Source: a bacterium
GTDB taxonomy: Bacteria; Zhuqueibacterota; Zhuqueibacteria; Residuimicrobiales; Residuimicrobiaceae
NCBI GenBank assembly: GCA_029565685.1
Contig: JAKQNR010000024.1
Location: 62,001 to 126,000 of the forward strand
Length of the DNA stretch: 64,000 nucleotides
Direction of reading: 5' to 3'
Positions 9,313 through 18,207 of this stretch are shown one piece after another. The translations under genes were made by a program, and so were the position numbers. Each line of letters begins with the position of its first letter. Position 1 is the first letter of the stretch. The notes beneath the pieces are model-generated. The model did not search any database. It worked only from the letters and a program-made list of their open reading frames with translations, and was not told where the DNA came from.

Positions 9313-10866
9313 TTATCTTGCCGATTCTGCGACATCTGCTTGATAATAATTGACTCCCATTAGCCGCAATATCGCAAGATGTTTTTCCAAGCGATTCCTG
9401 AAAGAATCCCAGTCAGTACTTCCTGACGGCGACCAGCCCCGTTCCGCAATCGAAAGAAGTCGCGGAAAAAGCTGTTTATCCACAAGCTCCGGCTCACGGT
9501 CTATATGCGACCAGAAATTCGCTTGCAGTCCAAGAATATGTTCGGATGGTCCCTGCGAAAGATCTTTGACCGGATCGAAGCGATAGGCGTGCTCCGAGTC
9601 GATAGAGGCATACGGATAATCAAAATAGCAATATCGGGTGGGCGACATGACCACATCCTGCCCTTTTTCAGTTGCCTCCTTGGCCCCTCCTATCCAATCC
9701 ATCACTGCGGCATTCGGCGCCAATCCTCCCTCGATGATTTCGCTCCATCCGATCAGTCGGCGTCCCTTAGAACGGAGGTACCGTTCAACACGGCGGATAA
9801 AGTAGCTCTGAAGTTCTCTTTCGTCGCTTAATCCTTCATCCTTTATCCTCTTCTGACACTTGGGACATTTCTCCCATCTTGCTTTTGGCGCTTCATCCCC
9901 ACCTATATGAATGAACTCTGAAGGAAAAATCTCAACGATCTCATCAATCACATCCTCTATCAGAGCAAATGTTTCCTCATTGCCCGCGCACAGGATATCG
10001 GGGGTAACGCTCGGCCCTTTAAAGAACGGGAATATTTTATCAACAATTTCCCCGGTGCAGGACAGCTCGGGATAACAGACAAGAACGGCCGTACTGTGAC
10101 CGGACATTTCGATCTCAGGAACTATCGTTATTCCTTTCGAACCGGCGTACTGGACAATATCCCTCATCTCTTCCTGTGAATAAAAACCCTGGTGTCTTTC
10201 CGGTTCATTGTATTCAGGGTGAAATTTTGCGCCCTTTTCTGCAAGTACAGAGCGTGATTTTATCTCTAACCGCCATCCCTGGTCGTCTGTAAGATGAAGG
10301 TGGAGGACATTCATCTTGTAAAAAGCGATCCTATCAATCGTTTTCTTCAGGTATTCCGGCGACTGAAATGTCCGTGAGCAGTCGAGCATCAACCCCCTCC
10401 AGCTGAACCTCGGATAATCACATATCGCAATACACGGCACCTTTGACGGCAAACCTTCAGAACCTGACAACTGATGCAGGGTTTGCAGGGCATAAAAGAC
10501 ACCGGCATTCGATCCGCCGGTAATTTCTATCTTGCCTCTCTGCACCTTTAGACGATATCCTTCACGGTGCAGGGAGGTGTCAATGGCCAAGAAGATGCCT
10601 TTTCTTTTTCTGCCGGTGTTTACCTTCTTGATAATTCCAAGCTGTCTTGCGGCGATAGCGGCGGTCTCTTCAAGCTTCGCGGGGCAAAACATTCCGGTGT
10701 TTTCCGTGATGGTGAAATGACCAGAGGCATACTCTGTGCGTACAGGCTGAGGAATTAAGGCGCGTGAAATAGTAGAAATTTTCTTTTCCTCATTAATACC
10801 CGGTTGGCAACGGTGGGTAAAAGCCAGTAAAAAAACCGCAGATAAAAAAATTGAAATACATTTCAT
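9313..10866 (-). CDS. Beta-N-acetylhexosaminidase, GH20
   Basis: 517 residues; the start ATG follows AAGGAATGAATAAAG. Hydrophobic export signal 1-20. Residues ~35-140 are the GH20b lead domain (LIPQPVRTEYASGHFTI). Residues ~145-490 are the GH20 TIM barrel: FSWRGLMLDCSR, LHLHLTDDQGWRLEIK, PEIEMSGH and the catalytic Asp-Glu pair in HIGGDEAPKARW. Known chemistry is removal of terminal GlcNAc/GalNAc from non-reducing ends by substrate-assisted catalysis, probably periplasmic or surface here. It is monocistronic, with its own predicted promoter (10926-10954) and terminator (8996-9043). The gene is flanked by 15-bp direct repeats and looks more AT-rich than its neighbours, which may point to transfer (by eye, not computed). 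Confidence 0.93.
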   Translation of the reverse strand: MKCISIFLSAVFLLAFTHRCQPGINEEKKISTISRALIPQPVRTEYASGHFTITENTGMFCPAKLEETAAIAARQLGIIKKVNTGRKRKGIFLAIDTSLHREGYRLKVQRGKIEITGGSNAGVFYALQTLHQLSGSEGLPSKVPCIAICDYPRFSWRGLMLDCSRTFQSPEYLKKTIDRIAFYKMNVLHLHLTDDQGWRLEIKSRSVLAEKGAKFHPEYNEPERHQGFYSQEEMRDIVQYAGSKGITIVPEIEMSGHSTAVLVCYPELSCTGEIVDKIFPFFKGPSVTPDILCAGNEETFALIEDVIDEIVEIFPSEFIHIGGDEAPKARWEKCPKCQKRIKDEGLSDERELQSYFIRRVERYLRSKGRRLIGWSEIIEGGLAPNAAVMDWIGGAKEATEKGQDVVMSPTRYCYFDYPYASIDSEHAYRFDPVKDLSQGPSEHILGLQANFWSHIDREPELVDKQLFPRLLSIAERGWSPSGSTDWDSFRNRLEKHLAILRLMGVNYYQADVAESAR

Positions 10867-10925
10867 CTTTATTCATTCCTTATCATGAAAAATCGCTGTT
10901 GTCCAGAAAAATTGAATTCAATAAA

Positions 10926-10954
10926 ATTAAATAAAAACAATTAGTTAAAGCCAA
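10926..10954 (-). promoter_or_regulatory. Predicted promoter of the GH20 gene
   Basis: Minus strand: -35 TTGGCT (10949-10954), 17-bp spacer, -10 TTTAAT (10926-10931). It is about 60 bp before the start codon. Confidence 0.35.
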
Positions 10955-10997
10955 CTTTTACCGCCAACAAGCTTTCACTTAAATGAAAATGAAGGGT

Positions 10998-11012
10998 TGT
11001 TCGCGGACACAG
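10998..11012. repeat. Direct repeat copy B flanking the GH20 gene
   Basis: TGTTCGCGGACACAG, identical to 9243-9257. It lies 130 bp upstream of the GH20 start codon and 44 bp upstream of the predicted -35. Confidence 0.55.
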
Positions 11013-11238
11013 GTGGGCTGTTGCGGAAGTCAGTATGTCTGAATATTTTAAAACCTTTTTGCAATAGAATTTCAGAGAGGCATCGCCACATAATCTGCCT
11101 TAGCGAGAAACTCCATACTCCTCTGGCAGATGGTGAACCAGCTAAACATATATTTTCAGATTCCACCATTCTGTATTTCATTCCTGATATTTTTCTGCTT
11201 CGTAACGAAGGGAAAACCGACGCTCTAAGAATTCTGCT

Positions 11239-11850
11239 TCATTTGCGAAATATCATCACACTGCATTTTCCAATCAGCTGCTCTTCGAACGCCCTCGCCC
11301 TGATGCATTCCGCCACCTCGCGAAAATTTGTTTTAACAAATGTATCATAATGGCTTCCTTCAATCCATTCGATCAGCGCCGACACCGGATTCCACCGCCG
11401 TATATGATCTACGATTACGACGCCTTCGCGGCTAACCCCCAGCAACCGCGACAAAATGGCAGTCCCCTGTTCAGGGGCGAACAGATGAAGCCCGCAGGCG
11501 ACAAAAACCCAATCATAGGTCTCAAACGCTTCATCTATTTCCAACAGGTTCCCCTGCAGAAATTGAATGTTGGCGCTTATCGTTCCTGTGCGACGCCTGG
11601 CCGAGGCGAGCATTTTTTGTGAAAGATCCCGCGCAACCACCGAGTTGAAATAGGGGGCGATTTTGAAAGTTAACAGCCCTGTGCCGCAGGCGTACTCCAG
11701 CGCACTTTTGCGCCTTACCTCTGGGATAGTGGCGATGCACTCAGCGGCTATCCGCTCAAATGTCGCATCGAGCGATTTTTCAATGATCCCATAAAAAGGA
11801 TAGAGCCTGTTGTAGAACCGCTGCATCGATTTCACCGAGCGTCTGCGCAC
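11239..11850 (-). CDS. Class I SAM-dependent methyltransferase
   Basis: 203 residues from a GTG at 11850, chosen because AGGAGG lies four bases before it; an in-frame ATG at 11883 has no ribosome site. SAM-binding motif I is LEYACGTGLLTFKIA (about residues 50-64), followed by an acidic motif II position around VVARDLSQKM and a motif IV-like DWVFVACGLHLF. Substrate unknown: the fold resembles UbiE/small-molecule methyltransferases, but no diagnostic signature is visible. It stands alone, separated by some 370-500 bp on either side. An acceptor such as a quinone, lipid or small metabolite is possible and is not supported by context. Confidence 0.75.
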   Translation of the reverse strand: MRRRSVKSMQRFYNRLYPFYGIIEKSLDATFERIAAECIATIPEVRRKSALEYACGTGLLTFKIAPYFNSVVARDLSQKMLASARRRTGTISANIQFLQGNLLEIDEAFETYDWVFVACGLHLFAPEQGTAILSRLLGVSREGVVIVDHIRRWNPVSALIEWIEGSHYDTFVKTNFREVAECIRARAFEEQLIGKCSVMIFRK

Positions 11851-12364
11851 AAAACCTCCTGAAAATCCTTTTGCTGCATCCACCGCGACGGCTGTCCCTA
11901 CTCCCCCATAAAAACGGGGTAGTAATCATGGTACAGATTTTTAATTGACCACTGCAAGCAGAGCGTGGGAACGAGGGGAAAAAAGAATTCTACGAGTGGG
12001 CGACAGGCCGCGCCCTGTCGCAGAAGATTGCTCCGTTTGCAATGACAGAAAATGGCGATGCGATCATTGATTCCCTCGCATAATCTATTTCGCCCAGTCT
12101 CTCGAGCGTGAAAACGAAAGGATACCCGCCGGATCACCCGCCTTCGCTTTGCCGAAACGAAGTCATTTATCAGCCAAAGGATCCCACCCGGCCCGCTCAT
12201 CGCGGACAAACAGCCAAAAGCGCTCGCCTCCTGCCTCGGGCAATGAGGCACGGTTTTTGAAGGTCAACGGCCCCTAACTCCATGCCGATACGAATCTGCG
12301 GCCGCCAAGCTGCCGGCGGCGAGTCAACAGCCGGGCCATTGAAGGTCCGAGCAAAGATAGACTC
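11851..12364. other. 514-bp intergenic region with repeat-like debris
   Basis: It contains the sequence blocks described at 11957-12048 and inverted repeat CGACAGG...CCTGTCG (12001-12020). A minus-strand ORF over 11898-12251 is probably a by-product of these repeats rather than a gene. Confidence 0.5.
11957..12048. repeat. Possible dispersed palindromic repeat fragments
   Basis: Two blocks resemble widespread intergenic repeat types recalled from many genomes: AGAGCGTGGGAACGAG (11960-11975), a half of the TTCCCACGC-type palindrome, and, read on minus, CTGTCATTGCAAACGGAGCA (part of 12025-12048), like the TCATTGCGA-x-GGAGCAATC family. Between them is a 7-bp inverted repeat at 12001-12020. Only single copies are visible here, so repeat status rests on memory of similar elements. 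Confidence 0.35.
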
Positions 12365-14629
12365 TCACAGACCCCACTGTTTATTCGGCTGGGGTCCCAT
12401 TTCAAAGATCAGCTCGCCGCCGTGGATGATCGTCTCGTGGTTGATCGATGACCGATTATAGGCGCGGCCGTTCAACGTCGCTGATTGAATGTATATATTT
12501 TTCGCGCTCAATCGGTTGGCGCGAATGGTGAACTGCTGGCCGGGATAGAAATACTTGTCCAGGCGGATCGATACGCGGTCAAAGACCGGCGCGGTCAGCT
12601 GATAGACCGGTGAGCCGGGGCAAACGGGAAAAAGGCCCATGGCGCTGAGAACATACCAGGCGGCCATACAACCGTAATCGTCATCCATTTCAGGCAGATA
12701 ACCGTCCGGCGCAGCCTTGTAGATGCGGTCGAAAATCGGCGTCTGGTAAAATTCGTGCGTCCCATAGCGGTGGGTCATAGGTTCGGTGAGCAGAGTGCGG
12801 ACCCATTTTTGCGTCAACCACGGAGCGCCGGCCATGTTGAACAAAAAGGGCGCGTGGATATCGGGCTGGTTGCCGGCCTGATAGAGATGGTTGGTGAAAA
12901 AATAGTCCAGCTCGCGGATGAACCGCTCATTTCCGCCCATCATTTCGATCATGCCCGGCACATCATGCGGCACGAACCATCGCCACTGCCAGGGAGATCC
13001 CTCGTACATATATTTCTCCCGGTTGACCGCGGGATCATCGGGAAAATCGAGCCAGGTTCCGTCCGCCGCGCGCGCACGCAAAAAACCGATGCGGGAATCC
13101 CAGGTGTTGCGGTAATAACCGGCTCGGCGCATAAAATAATCATGTTCCTCGGCATGACCGGCTTTGGCCGCCATCTGCGCTACACACCAGCTGTCATAGG
13201 AGTATTCAAAGGTTTGGTCCGGCCGCGCCGGGATATAGCCGAGCCGGTCATACTCCTTCGGCATCTGCGTCATCGTTTCGCTGCGCATGCCCTGATACAT
13301 GCTCTCTATATCCTCGCGGGCAATTCCTTTTTCATAGGCATCGAGCGCCACGGTGAGCATGTGCTCATGCCGACAGGTGAGAAAGGGCCTGAATCCATCC
13401 TTGCCGCTTACGGAAAAACCTCCCACATGGGGCTCGTGTTTGGGATTGCTGTAGGTCCAGTAATCCGCACAGTGCCGGTAGAGATGCTGGATCGAGTGGA
13501 CCACGTTTTTGAACGTCGCAGGATCCACCAGACTCATCAGCGGAAACTTGGTGCGGTAATCGTCCCAAAAGGCGTAATTGTCATGAAAGAGAAATCCCTC
13601 TGACCGATGCACCTGCTGATCGAACCCCAGATATTTCCCGTTCACGTCGGTGATGTTGGAGGGCTGCTGGCAAGAGTGATACAATGCGGTATAAAAGATC
13701 TTTTTGTATTCTTCATCGCCGTCAACCTCGACCCTGTCAAGGATGTTGCTCCAGCTCTCCCTGGCTGCCTTGGCTGCGGCGGCGAAATTCCAATGGGGAA
13801 TTTCGCTCTGCAGATTGAGCCGTGCCTGCTCTTCGCTGATCACGGAAAAGCCGATTTTGAACAAAAGAGGCTCTTCGGCTAAAGTGTGAAAATCGAACAG
13901 GACGCCGGCGCGCTGCGCCTCGAAGTGGCGCACGCCCCTATGCAGGACCGTGTCCCAGGTGGCGAAAGAAATAAAGGGCTTGTCGAAACAGGCCCAAAAA
14001 TGGATGGCGCTGGAATGGGTCCGAAGAGTGCCGGAAAAGGCGTTGTCGCCGGCAACCGTGATGCACGAGCGCTGAACAAACGCCCTACTGCCCGGATCAA
14101 ATAAAACATGCGCGTCCTCGCTCTTGGGGAACCGATAGCGATGAAACCCGCAGTGCGTCGAGGCGGTCAAAGCGACCTCTATGCCCTCGTCAACCAGGGT
14201 GACCTGGTACAGCCCGGCTGTCGCCCTTTCCCTGCGCTTGGCGATGGCAACGGCTGTTTTGCTGCGATCGATCTCCGGCAGGCCCACCGCGGGCAGAACC
14301 GAGGCGATCCATCCCCGGTCGTACACCTGTGTGCCGCCGCTGCTCTCTTTGCGAATATGGCTAAAGCCCCGAATCAGCGTGTCGGCGTAATTATAGCCGG
14401 AATGAGCCCAATCGCCGCTGCCGGTCAGACTGCTGGGATAGGTGTCTGGCCCTAGTTTGACCATGCCGAAGGGCACAACCGCTCCGGGAAACAGGTGGCC
14501 ATGGTCGCCCAGCGTACAGATAAAGGGATCAACATAGTCGACGCTTTTCTTCCGATCCGTTCGGCTGCAGCTAAGCGCAACCGCCAACGCACAACTCACC
14601 CCCAGCAACAGGATTAGGTCTCTTTTCAT
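12365..14629 (-). CDS. GH92 alpha-mannosidase, lipoprotein
   Basis: 754 residues from the ATG at 14629, preceded by GGAAGAGA; an in-frame TTG 18 nt upstream is a poorer start. Lipoprotein signal with lipobox ALSC near residue 20. GH92 hallmarks: VDPFICTLGDHGHLFPGA near the N-terminus, SGYNYADTLIRGFSH, and in the helical catalytic domain YEGSPWQWRWFVPHDVPGM and MDDDYGCMAAWYVLSAMGL. Family enzymes are calcium-dependent inverting exo-alpha-mannosidases acting on N-glycan or yeast mannan linkages. Expected in the periplasm or on the outer membrane. The gene lies 45 bp downstream of the metallophosphoesterase gene and is likely co-transcribed with it. With the GH20 and sialidase-like enzymes it would complete an N-glycan trimming set. 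Confidence 0.95.
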   Translation of the reverse strand: MKRDLILLLGVSCALAVALSCSRTDRKKSVDYVDPFICTLGDHGHLFPGAVVPFGMVKLGPDTYPSSLTGSGDWAHSGYNYADTLIRGFSHIRKESSGGTQVYDRGWIASVLPAVGLPEIDRSKTAVAIAKRRERATAGLYQVTLVDEGIEVALTASTHCGFHRYRFPKSEDAHVLFDPGSRAFVQRSCITVAGDNAFSGTLRTHSSAIHFWACFDKPFISFATWDTVLHRGVRHFEAQRAGVLFDFHTLAEEPLLFKIGFSVISEEQARLNLQSEIPHWNFAAAAKAARESWSNILDRVEVDGDEEYKKIFYTALYHSCQQPSNITDVNGKYLGFDQQVHRSEGFLFHDNYAFWDDYRTKFPLMSLVDPATFKNVVHSIQHLYRHCADYWTYSNPKHEPHVGGFSVSGKDGFRPFLTCRHEHMLTVALDAYEKGIAREDIESMYQGMRSETMTQMPKEYDRLGYIPARPDQTFEYSYDSWCVAQMAAKAGHAEEHDYFMRRAGYYRNTWDSRIGFLRARAADGTWLDFPDDPAVNREKYMYEGSPWQWRWFVPHDVPGMIEMMGGNERFIRELDYFFTNHLYQAGNQPDIHAPFLFNMAGAPWLTQKWVRTLLTEPMTHRYGTHEFYQTPIFDRIYKAAPDGYLPEMDDDYGCMAAWYVLSAMGLFPVCPGSPVYQLTAPVFDRVSIRLDKYFYPGQQFTIRANRLSAKNIYIQSATLNGRAYNRSSINHETIIHGGELIFEMGPQPNKQWGL

Positions 14630-14674
14630 TTCTCTTCCACATTTCAAAAACGGTTCGAAGCTGAGATAAAATGT

Positions 14675-15655
14675 TCATTCCAACACGATATCTTTGACGC
14701 CTATTTCGCCCTTTTTCAGCGGCAACGATAAAAGTTTCCCGCCAGGCGGCCAATGGCGGTGATAGCCGCCGTCCCCGGTGACATGGCCGTACACCAGCAA
14801 AATGCCGCCGTGATACTTGCCCCAATAGTTGTTGTCGTGATCGTGACCGCAAAAGCAGGCCTGCACATTGCCCTGGTCGAGAAAAGCCTGATACACTGAA
14901 CCGTCGTCTTCCTCCAAACAGACGGTTTCATGCAACTCCCCTGATTTGACCAAGGTCGAGTCGTGCCAGAGATCATGGTATTGTTGGAGTGGAATGTGAA
15001 AGAAAACGACGGCCGGCACTATGGTTTTAAATTCCTCCCGGCTTTTCTGCGATTGCGCACGAAACCATTCCAGCTGATTTTTCTTGATCGATCTGTTGCC
15101 GCGTTCCGATCCGCTGTCAAACGCATACACCTGCCAGACCGGGATCGGCGCCTGATCGACGAACACATCGATGCGGTAATCGCACTTGAATCGTCCGGTA
15201 TCAGGATTGTGCGACCCCATCATCCCCCATTCGGAGCCGGCGAAGATCCTGCGGATCGGCTCGCGGCCCTGACCGCCTTCGGGATCATGGTTGCCGAAGG
15301 TAAAAAACCAGGGGATTTGCATTCGATCGAAATAAACACGCGCAAAGGCCGACAATGCCTCGCTGTCTTTTTTTTCTCCGGTAAAGAGATCGCCGGTGAC
15401 GGCTATGATGTCCGGCCGACACAGCTCCACCAGCTTTTCGACGCGCTCCATGGTGGTCCAGGTTTTTTCCCACGATCTGGAGATGCCGATGTGCAGATCA
15501 GTCACCTGCAAAATGCGAATGGAATCAGCCCTGGCAGCGGACCAGCGCAGACAAAAGTGATCTTCGGCGATTCTGCTTATGGTGGCAGAGGCATGGGCGA
15601 GTTCGATGGTGAAAAAATAAACCGCCAGTAAAAAGAAAAAATATTTGGCTTTCAT
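14675..15655 (-). CDS. Secreted calcineurin-like metallophosphoesterase
   Basis: 326 residues, signal peptide 1-22 (ends ELAHA). Start ATG has AAGGAATGAAGAAAA upstream. All five metallophosphoesterase motifs are present: VTDLHIG, VTGDLFTG, GNHDPEGG, VVFFHIP and CGHDHDNN. The layout fits the purple-acid-phosphatase-like/Icc-type exported enzymes. It probably hydrolyses phosphomonoesters or diesters in the periplasm; the substrate is not inferable. First gene of a likely two-gene unit with the GH92 mannosidase 45 bp downstream, which may link it to phosphorylated mannans (inference only). Confidence 0.85.
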   Translation of the reverse strand: MKAKYFFFLLAVYFFTIELAHASATISRIAEDHFCLRWSAARADSIRILQVTDLHIGISRSWEKTWTTMERVEKLVELCRPDIIAVTGDLFTGEKKDSEALSAFARVYFDRMQIPWFFTFGNHDPEGGQGREPIRRIFAGSEWGMMGSHNPDTGRFKCDYRIDVFVDQAPIPVWQVYAFDSGSERGNRSIKKNQLEWFRAQSQKSREEFKTIVPAVVFFHIPLQQYHDLWHDSTLVKSGELHETVCLEEDDGSVYQAFLDQGNVQACFCGHDHDNNYWGKYHGGILLVYGHVTGDGGYHRHWPPGGKLLSLPLKKGEIGVKDIVLE

Positions 15656-15976
15656 TTTTCTTCATTCCTTTTTAGGTTCTATCGGATGCGTCCGATGCTG
15701 CAGCAGGGTGAGGACGCCGGCCACCCGCTCCCTTCCCGGTCTCAGCCAGCCGCCGGCGCCGGCTGGACCGGTACGCAGCACTCGATCACGTTAAAAATCG
15801 TTGGGGCCGGCGGTTGCGAGACAAAAATATTTCCGCCGTCCTTCTCGAGTACAAGATCACGCAAAAAAAAATTAAAAGCAACTGTTTTGTTCTCTTAAAC
15901 AGAGGGTGCGGAGAGAATAATCGCGATAGAGCGGCCAGCGCGCGTCCGCGGACGGCATGGGGGGAAGAATTTTTCT
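15656..15976. other. 321-bp intergenic region
   Basis: No gene. It contains a GC-rich inverted repeat near 15747-15767 (CCAGCCG...CGGCTGG) and the weak terminator candidate at 15863-15902. Confidence 0.5.
15863..15902 (-). terminator. Weak terminator candidate after the ABC transporter operon
   Basis: Minus strand: 6-bp stem CTGTTT/AAACAG (15882-15902) followed, nine bases on, by a nine-T run (15863-15871). The stem is AU-rich and the T-run is offset, so support is modest. It lies 75 bp past the permease stop. Confidence 0.3.
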
Positions 15977-17383
15977 TCAGTCGTGACGCAGCGCTTCCAC
16001 TGGATTGATTCGGCTGGCGCGTGCGGCAGGGTACCAGCCGGCAAGCAGACTGACCAGCAAAGAAAAGAGAAGGGCGCCGACAATGAGCCAGATGGGCAGA
16101 TAAAAAAAGTCGATCTCCGCCCCTGCTCCGCCCTGACGGGCCATCCAGATGTTGGCGATCCAATTCGCCAGTCGTGAAACCAGCCACCCCAACGCCACGC
16201 CCAGGCAGCCGCCCAACACACCGATCACGCCGGCTTCGAAGAAAAAAATAGATTGGATCTGCCGGCCGCTCGCGCCCACCGCTTTCATCACACCGATTTC
16301 GCGCGTGCGTTCAAGAATCGACATCACCATGGTGTTGATGATGCCGAGACTGGCTACGATCAGGGCGATGGCGCCCACGGCGCCGAGGGCCATGTCGATC
16401 ATGAGAAAGCCCCGCCGGATCTCGTCAAATTGATCAGCCAGGGCAAAGACTGAAAAGTTGAGCGCCTGCAGCCGTTTGCGCACAGGCCCTAGATCACTGA
16501 GCTTTTTAAGCCGCACATAGAGGACGTCATAGCCTTCGGTTGCCTGGTTCCTGCGGCTCAGCATGTTCCACATGCTGGTAAAGACGAACCGTGGTATCTT
16601 TTTGCCGGTGACCATAGGCGCGAGAATGCCGCCCTCTGTCTGCGGACTGCTGAACGCGTGCGGCTTCGGCCGGATGCCCGCAATCCGAAGCCGAGTGACC
16701 CGCTCGCTGAAAGGCGCCTGTCCATTCGAGCTCAGGCCCAAGGCCTGTCCGAGATCGAATACCGATGTAATCACCTCGATCTCTGCACCGATCAGCGAAT
16801 CCACGGGTATATGCCGATGGGTGCGGCGGGTCTCCGCTGAATCCTTTTCTGCGGGGTCGAGAGAGAGATGGAGTTGGCCCAACGTATAGTAAGAGAGGAT
16901 TACCTCGTGCGCGGAATCGCTGGTGAAAAACGCGCCCCAGCCCATCTTGTCATAGGGTTTGTATGCGCCCATGGCAGCCGGCAGGCAACGCAGGGTGGTG
17001 TTGGTTTCACGGCCAAGAAAACGGACTCTGACCGGAAAGGTGTTCTCGGGAAAGACGATGGCCACCTCCGGCATGGCGGCGATAAGCGCCAAGGCGGAAT
17101 CATCGAGCGCCCGCGTTTTCTGCTGCATTCCGTCCATTGCGCCGGCCAGATTGCCGGACAGGGCCTCCTCGATTTTCATTTTGACCGGGAACACTCGCAG
17201 GGTGGTAAAGAGATCGTTGGCGGCAAAGGTTTCAGTTACGTTGCGCTGCAGACCGGCGCCGAAGGAGACCATGGAGACCAGCGCGCCGATGCCGATGATC
17301 ACGCCAAGGGTGGTCAACAGCGTGCGCAGTTTGGTGCGCCGAAGATTTTCCAAGCTGAAACGGAGCAAATCGAACAGGCTCAT
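15977..17383 (-). CDS. MacB/LolC-type ABC transporter permease
   Basis: 468 residues. An N-terminal cytoplasmic stretch and first membrane segment (TLLTTLGVIIGIGALVSMV, ~21-39) are followed by a large periplasmic MacB-PCD domain (~45-335). Three C-terminal membrane segments then form the FtsX domain, with the conserved MSILERTREIGVMKAVGAS coupling helix near residue 360. Its start overlaps the ATPase stop by four bases (ATGA), so the two are translationally coupled. MacB/Lol relatives move lipoproteins, peptides or toxins from the inner membrane outward. No partner HlyD-type adaptor gene is adjacent, so the route across the outer membrane is unknown. Confidence 0.9.
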   Translation of the reverse strand: MSLFDLLRFSLENLRRTKLRTLLTTLGVIIGIGALVSMVSFGAGLQRNVTETFAANDLFTTLRVFPVKMKIEEALSGNLAGAMDGMQQKTRALDDSALALIAAMPEVAIVFPENTFPVRVRFLGRETNTTLRCLPAAMGAYKPYDKMGWGAFFTSDSAHEVILSYYTLGQLHLSLDPAEKDSAETRRTHRHIPVDSLIGAEIEVITSVFDLGQALGLSSNGQAPFSERVTRLRIAGIRPKPHAFSSPQTEGGILAPMVTGKKIPRFVFTSMWNMLSRRNQATEGYDVLYVRLKKLSDLGPVRKRLQALNFSVFALADQFDEIRRGFLMIDMALGAVGAIALIVASLGIINTMVMSILERTREIGVMKAVGASGRQIQSIFFFEAGVIGVLGGCLGVALGWLVSRLANWIANIWMARQGGAGAEIDFFYLPIWLIVGALLFSLLVSLLAGWYPAARASRINPVEALRHD

Positions 17384-18081
17384 GTCGTCCGCCGCAGTTC
17401 TTGCTGCTGCACGATTTCTCCGTCCAGCATGTGCAGCATGCGGTGGGAAAGGCGTGCAGCGGCGGGTTCATCATGGGTGACCATAAGGATGGTTAAGCGG
17501 CGCTCCTGATTGAGCTGTAACAAAAGATCGAGGATCTCCACCGCTGTCCGACTGTCGAGATTGCCGGTGGGTTCATCCGCCAGGAGAATGGCCGGCCGGT
17601 TGGCTAAAGCGCGGGCGATGGCCACGCGCTGGGCTTCGCCGCCTGATAGTTCTGCAGGCCTGTGATGTTTGCGCAGCGCCAGCCCCATCAAGTCCAGCAA
17701 TTCCTCAGCCCGCCTTCTCCGCTGCGCCCTGCTCGCACCGGCAAACACCATCGGCAGCTCTACGTTTTCCACGGCGGTTCGCGAGGGAATCAAATTGAAG
17801 GATTGAAAGATCATCCCCACCACATTCCTACGGTGCAGCGCCAGCGATTCCCGGTCCATGGCCGTCAGGTCGCAGCCCCGCACCTTGATTTGTCCAGAGG
17901 TGGCGCTGTCGAGTCCGCCGATGATATTGAGCAATGTCGATTTTCCCGAGCCGGAACGGCCCACCAGGGAGATAAACTCCCCCGCCTTTACGGCAAACGT
18001 AACGCCGGCCAAGGCTGCCACAGCCGTCTCGCCCTTGCGGTACTGTTTGTAGAGATCGATCGCCTCGATCAGAACAGCCAC
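17380..18081 (-). CDS. ABC transporter ATP-binding protein (LolD/MacB type)
   Basis: 233 residues from a GTG at 18081 chosen because AAGGAG sits seven bases upstream and the length then matches LolD. Walker [10 protein letters not shown] (41-49), Q-loop [20 protein letters not shown], signature [15 protein letters not shown] and Walker [14 protein letters not shown], followed by the switch His in MVTHDEPAA. The subfamily energises mechanotransmission permeases such as MacB and LolCDE. It forms an operon with the permease immediately downstream (4-bp overlap). Confidence 0.93.
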   Translation of the reverse strand: MAVLIEAIDLYKQYRKGETAVAALAGVTFAVKAGEFISLVGRSGSGKSTLLNIIGGLDSATSGQIKVRGCDLTAMDRESLALHRRNVVGMIFQSFNLIPSRTAVENVELPMVFAGASRAQRRRRAEELLDLMGLALRKHHRPAELSGGEAQRVAIARALANRPAILLADEPTGNLDSRTAVEILDLLLQLNQERRLTILMVTHDEPAAARLSHRMLHMLDGEIVQQQELRRTT

Positions 18082-18207
18082 TCTTCTCTCCTTTTTGTAT
18101 CTCCTACGTAAGGCAAGCGGACCGGGTTTCACGTTTTTCACCGAGCCGGCGATTCTATTCTGGCGACTGCCGGAAATCGACGCAAACAACCGAGGAGACG
18201 CGCCCTC

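Larger units (their letters stand above)
10867..11238. other. 372-bp intergenic region
   Basis: It holds the predicted promoter of the GH20 gene in an AT-rich patch (10890-10960) and repeat copy B. Sequence over 10975-11230 has ORFs on both strands but no recognisable gene; it may be debris of a lost element. Confidence 0.5.

Noticed and set aside
9243..11012. Direct repeats as ends of an intact insertion sequence or composite transposon
   Set aside because: There is no transposase between them and the similarity does not extend beyond about 19 bp.
11898..12251. Minus-strand ORF upstream of GH92
   Set aside because: Composition and segments match repeat-derived sequence; no start site or family.
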